A stretch of 64,000 nucleotides of DNA, from contig OY783203.1 of the NCBI GenBank assembly GCA_963678705.1, forward strand, positions 124,001 to 188,000. The letters run 5' to 3'. Below, piece after piece: positions 60,225-64,000 of this stretch (positions are counted from its first letter, which is position 1; the number at the start of each line of letters is the position of its first letter). This DNA is from Panorpa germanica. Taxonomy: Eukaryota > Arthropoda > Insecta > Mecoptera > Panorpidae. A program made the position numbers and the translations under genes. The notes under the pieces are model-generated. The model was given only the letters and a program-made list of their open reading frames with translations. It was not told the origin of the DNA and did not search any database.

Positions 60225-60425
60225 TTATTTCAATTTAATTATTTTGCACCTCCGCCACAGAGCGACCACTTCCAGCACCACGACACAGGCCTATCGTTAC
60301 CGTTACTGCACTTTCAATTTAATTCCATTACACCTCCACCCCCTACTTCCAGCACCACGGTACTTGCTTTACAGCGTCTCTATCTCACAATGCCCCTGCC
60401 CCCATTTGTTGCTTCAAATGCCAAC
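60225..60425 (+). repeat. Tandem pieces of the CTTCCAGCACCACG family
   Basis: CACCTCCGCCACAGAGCGAC with CACTTCCAGCACCACGAC, and then CACTTTCAATTTAATTCC with CTACTTCCAGCACCACGG, are two partial units of the repeat seen at 57215-57750 and 58790-59080. Confidence 0.6.
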
Positions 60426-61336
60426 GCTAAATTACGCTAGCGTAATGACCTCAAGCTTTTTATATTCGCGCAGATACTGAATTTAAATTATTAATATCAA
60501 ATATGCACAATTAATGTCTCAATACATAGTTAATTCCTATTATTCAATATTTGGGGCTATTGAGTCCATTACAATAATCATATGCATGCCTAAAATAAAA
60601 TTTGTAGAGAATTTTATGCTTTACAACTTTACTAAAAACTATCTGCAACAGATTTTTGTGACCTTTGACCTTTGAAGAACACGACTTGCGTACAGCTACA
60701 CTATTGAGATATTTTAGAGAACCTATAAAATATCAAAACAAAGATTTATTCAAGATTTTAGCTTATTGCCTCTCATTCTGAGTTAAAGTCCTTATTTAAC
60801 TAGTCCATATGTAAATCACATTTCTGCTTACATTTGTCTTTCGTATAAAAGTAAGTATGCTAAGTAAAGGAATTTTGAACACATTTTCTGTTAATCAATA
60901 TCACACAAAACACAATACATTCTTACTAATAAAATTCATTTGAACAAAGTGACATACGTCATAACCGACAAACATCACGTAATTAGGGCATCGTTAATAA
61001 AAATTATTCAAACATCTTATACCTTTCAGCTTCTAATAATGTAATTATATCACTGACTCAGTATAATTTAAATAAAATGTAAATGAAATGTAATTTTATA
61101 CATCAATGAATCATTTCCAAAGATACAATAAAAATTATTGCTAAATATAACTTATTTCAATAAGCATTTAACTCAAAGTATTTAAGAACATAATTATATT
61201 TTAATAAATTATTCTTCCTTTTTGTAGCACATTTATCTAAATTATATTAATAATTAAAATATTGTAGTAATAAAATAAATAAAATTATTTTAATTAATTC
61301 ATTAATAAAAAAAACCAATTATAAACGTAAACTTAC

Positions 61337-61387
61337 TGGGTCACTTACCAATAAATCTGGCCTAAGGCACAAACAAGCCAGCAAAAT
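61337..61387 (-). CDS. mask: Candidate 51-bp upstream exon of mask
   Basis: On the minus strand, a strong acceptor (TTTTTGGATTTTGTAG) and a strong donor (GTAAGTTT) bound 17 open codons reading ILLACLCLRPDLLVSDP. Both borders are phase 0, so it joins the VESF exon at 56759 in frame as LLVSDPVESFMIDQ. Vertebrate homologues have a hydrophobic then acidic stretch before VESF. Inference from splice signals and phase only; it may be part of a longer, unseen 5' region. Confidence 0.5.
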
Positions 61388-61394
61388 CTACAAA

Positions 61395-64000
61395 ATCCAA
61401 AAACAAAAAGAAGTATTACTGACAATACAAATGTCAGCTTTGTTTAAAATGTTAAAAAAAAAACTATAAAGAATTGACTTTTATTAAATGACATAAATTA
61501 AGGGTTCCCAAAATGTGGAAATAACACATTTTTGTTTCAATATTGGTAAAATAATTCTTTCAGATTCGATTTTTGTGGCATTTGTGGAGTTCCCAGATAT
61601 TCTTGGTTTGTACTACAGATATACAATAAAACCAATATAAATAACAATAAATAATTACATTCAAGAATATTTTCAATCACTGCAACTATATCTACTTCAA
61701 AGACAAAGCTATTAAAAACTTAAATTGATGACAAAATTATTACAATCCGACAGTAAATGTATTCAACAGCTGTATGAATTATTTCAATGATTGATAATAG
61801 TAACTAGAGTACAAAATATTTTGAAAAAGAAGTAATTTTTAATCCAAAGATTAATAAGATTAATAGCCTATGCTAAATCCTCCGAGTCCTAAGTCCTCCG
61901 TACTTATAGAGCTGGTGCAAATTGCAATCATGATTATACTTCCTCTTCATTACATAAACCGTTGCAGTGATATACATTCCCACAAACAGTTTATGGGCCA
62001 AAGAGCTTAAGCAATGAAGAGCACTAGACAGGTCACACGAAGTCAGAAATTCAATTCTATTCAACGTAAATTATCACAACTAATATTATATCTAATAGCA
62101 ATCAAGCATTCAATTGTTCAGATCAAATATAAATTATCCGTTTCTCTCCTTCTTGTAATCCATGGCGAAAAACCGTTTCCAGTTTTGTGTACCACAATGG
62201 ATTATATTTATTTTCAATAAAATTGAATTTATGTGCTGATGTTTTTTTGATAATGATTTCTTCTAAAACTTCATTATATCCAATCTAACAACTAGAATTA
62301 CACTTAGAAATCATTTTCACACCCTACATGACTATTGCTTTATATCAAAGATGAACAACCTTTCTTACAACTGGCAACTACAAATTTAAAATTTATGTGC
62401 GGATCGCACATAGAAATGAAGATAACTTCAACAAAATGAACAACCCTTAAAAATTCAAAACAAATAATAGAAATACTATTTAAAAACAACTAAAAGCAAT
62501 TTAATGGTTTCTTTTCTAATTTAACATATTTATACTTTATTAAAATTTATGTATATTAAAATGTATATATATATATATATGTTTATCCTTAATTTAAATA
62601 ATACATCTCGTTCTTTACGGATCCGCGGGGCGGATGAAACTGTATTTTAGGGACTCCTGCTCCAAATAATAATATATATTCTCCTGGTTGTTACCAAGTA
62701 GGGGATAAATCGAAACACAAACAGCTGATGTAAAGAAACAATTAAAAGAAAACCAGTGATATACTTTTGTTTGTAGATCTTATTACGTAAAGGCAATGTA
62801 ATAAAAATCTATGTGTAATTTAATATATAATGCATTAATATCTATATCTATTATTTATGTGCGTATATAAATTGTATACAAATATTTATAAAACTTGCAC
62901 ATGTTCTGGGAACCCTTTATAAATGTACTTTATCTAACCGTGGTAAATGTGGTTTATCTAAATAATAGAAATCTTTATAATAATAACATAAAAACAATAA
63001 AAAAAATCGAACAAAAAGAAAATTAAAAGTTTTCATTTCACAAAAATTGAAAAGACATTTTGGATGTTTTCTGTAGTCGGTAATTATTTGTTTTTGGTTT
63101 GTACATGTGCTGTCGTTGCCTCTATTTACACTGAAGTGAATATAATTATACATATTTGTTATAAGCATTGGACAATATGCCATAAAAGAAAAAAAAACTA
63201 AGCTAAATAAAAATTGTGCTGATTTGTGTTGAAACTGTTTTGTCATGTAAAACAATATTTCTTTTATACAAATGACTAACAAAGTTTTAAATATTACAAT
63301 GAACGTAACCTAACTAATTAAAACATTATTGTCTTTCCAATTTTGGTGATGTGTAGTGTTCTTTGTTTACATCGAAATCGCAAGTATAGTTAAAGAATAA
63401 CAGATATTGAAGTGAACAAGTGTCATAATGACGGATGTGATAATGACTATGGAATAGATATCATTATATAAGTGATTTATGCAAAGATTTAGAATACAGT
63501 AAAATTACATATACAATGTCTGACAGTAATTCGTAATGTGATTTTGCTCTTACAAAATTTGACAGAAATATAAAATTAAATTTAATGAAAACAAATTTAG
63601 TAACAATTATAATAGGCAATGTTTTAAAGTAGCAACACCGAGAGAGGACTGCTTATATATAATGGCCAATATAGAAGTTCGCTTCTATTTTAGTCTATCG
63701 ACTAATTAAAAGTCAGTCTGAAGAATATTACAAAAAAAACACTGTTTATTCACATACCACAGGAGGCCATCGATATAATTCTGACAGTCTTACTGCCACT
63801 CAAATGATCCTTGAATCTTATATAACATGTATAACAGAGAAATTATTGCATAGATTTTACTACTAATATTATTAATATGTAACATTATGAGAATGACAAA
63901 ATTACTACATGCGAATAGTATCAGGCATTGTGTAAATCTACTCTGTCCTGCTGATCCGAAAAGGTTTTTTTTAGCACCTTCAGCGTTCCCGAATTTTACA
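61395..64000. other. Upstream mask intron or flank, nothing supported
   Basis: AT-rich sequence with a short (TA)n at 62562. I found no exon matching the mask N-terminus and no clear promoter. The mask start may lie here unrecognised or right of the window. Confidence 0.4.

Noticed and set aside
60001-60480. 165-codon plus-strand frame
   Set aside because: Half is AT-rich random sequence and half is the CTTCCAGCACCACG repeat.
1-64000. CRISPR arrays, prokaryotic operons or a defence system
   Set aside because: The window is eukaryotic with introns; no evenly spaced direct repeats or bacterial genes were seen.

Overview
This is nuclear DNA of an insect or other arthropod. It is AT-rich, its genes are split by GT-AG introns, and two long conserved metazoan genes face each other tail to tail with a repeat-filled interval between them. 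I could not fix the order of insect from the sequence. Layout: (1) 628-5838, plus strand: the 3' part of the Arf-GEF gene schizo/IQSEC (IQ motif, Sec7 domain, PH domain, Gln-rich tail). Nine in-frame exons give about 823 residues, and the 5' end lies left of the window. Its 3' UTR probably ends near 6845. (2) About 6.9-21.6 kb: intergenic. It holds a TTAA-flanked transposon (9156-9931), one weak candidate spliced transcript, a dense repeat cluster (12.2-14.65 kb) and a field of MITEs (15.2-16.8 kb). The cluster contains a giant palindrome, a CATATAGATA-type microsatellite, a 64-bp tandem array, an array of nine perfect hairpins and a tRNA-derived SINE. (3) 21721-56759, minus strand, with a possible further exon at 61337-61387: mask (multiple ankyrin repeats, single KH domain; ANKHD1/ANKRD17 family). 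I placed 41 coding exons that join in one open frame of 9441 nt (3146 residues plus stop). They cover two ankyrin blocks, a basic coiled coil, one KH domain and a long Gln/Pro/Ser-rich tail. The start codon was not found and may lie beyond position 64000.

The two genes have no known direct link. schizo protein activates Arf GTPases at membranes. Mask is a large cytoplasmic scaffold and RNA-binding protein acting with Hippo and receptor tyrosine kinase signalling. Their adjacency is simply what this window shows.

The mask introns carry several kinds of mobile DNA: two internally deleted Tc1/mariner-type copies with terminal repeats, a transposase tail fragment, a hAT-like MITE with a perfect 8-bp target duplication inserted into an older foldback element, several other foldback MITEs, and three unnamed dispersed repeat families. 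The most unusual object is the 250-bp array of nine different perfect hairpins at 14031-14280, eight of them with three-base loops, which matches no element class I can name.
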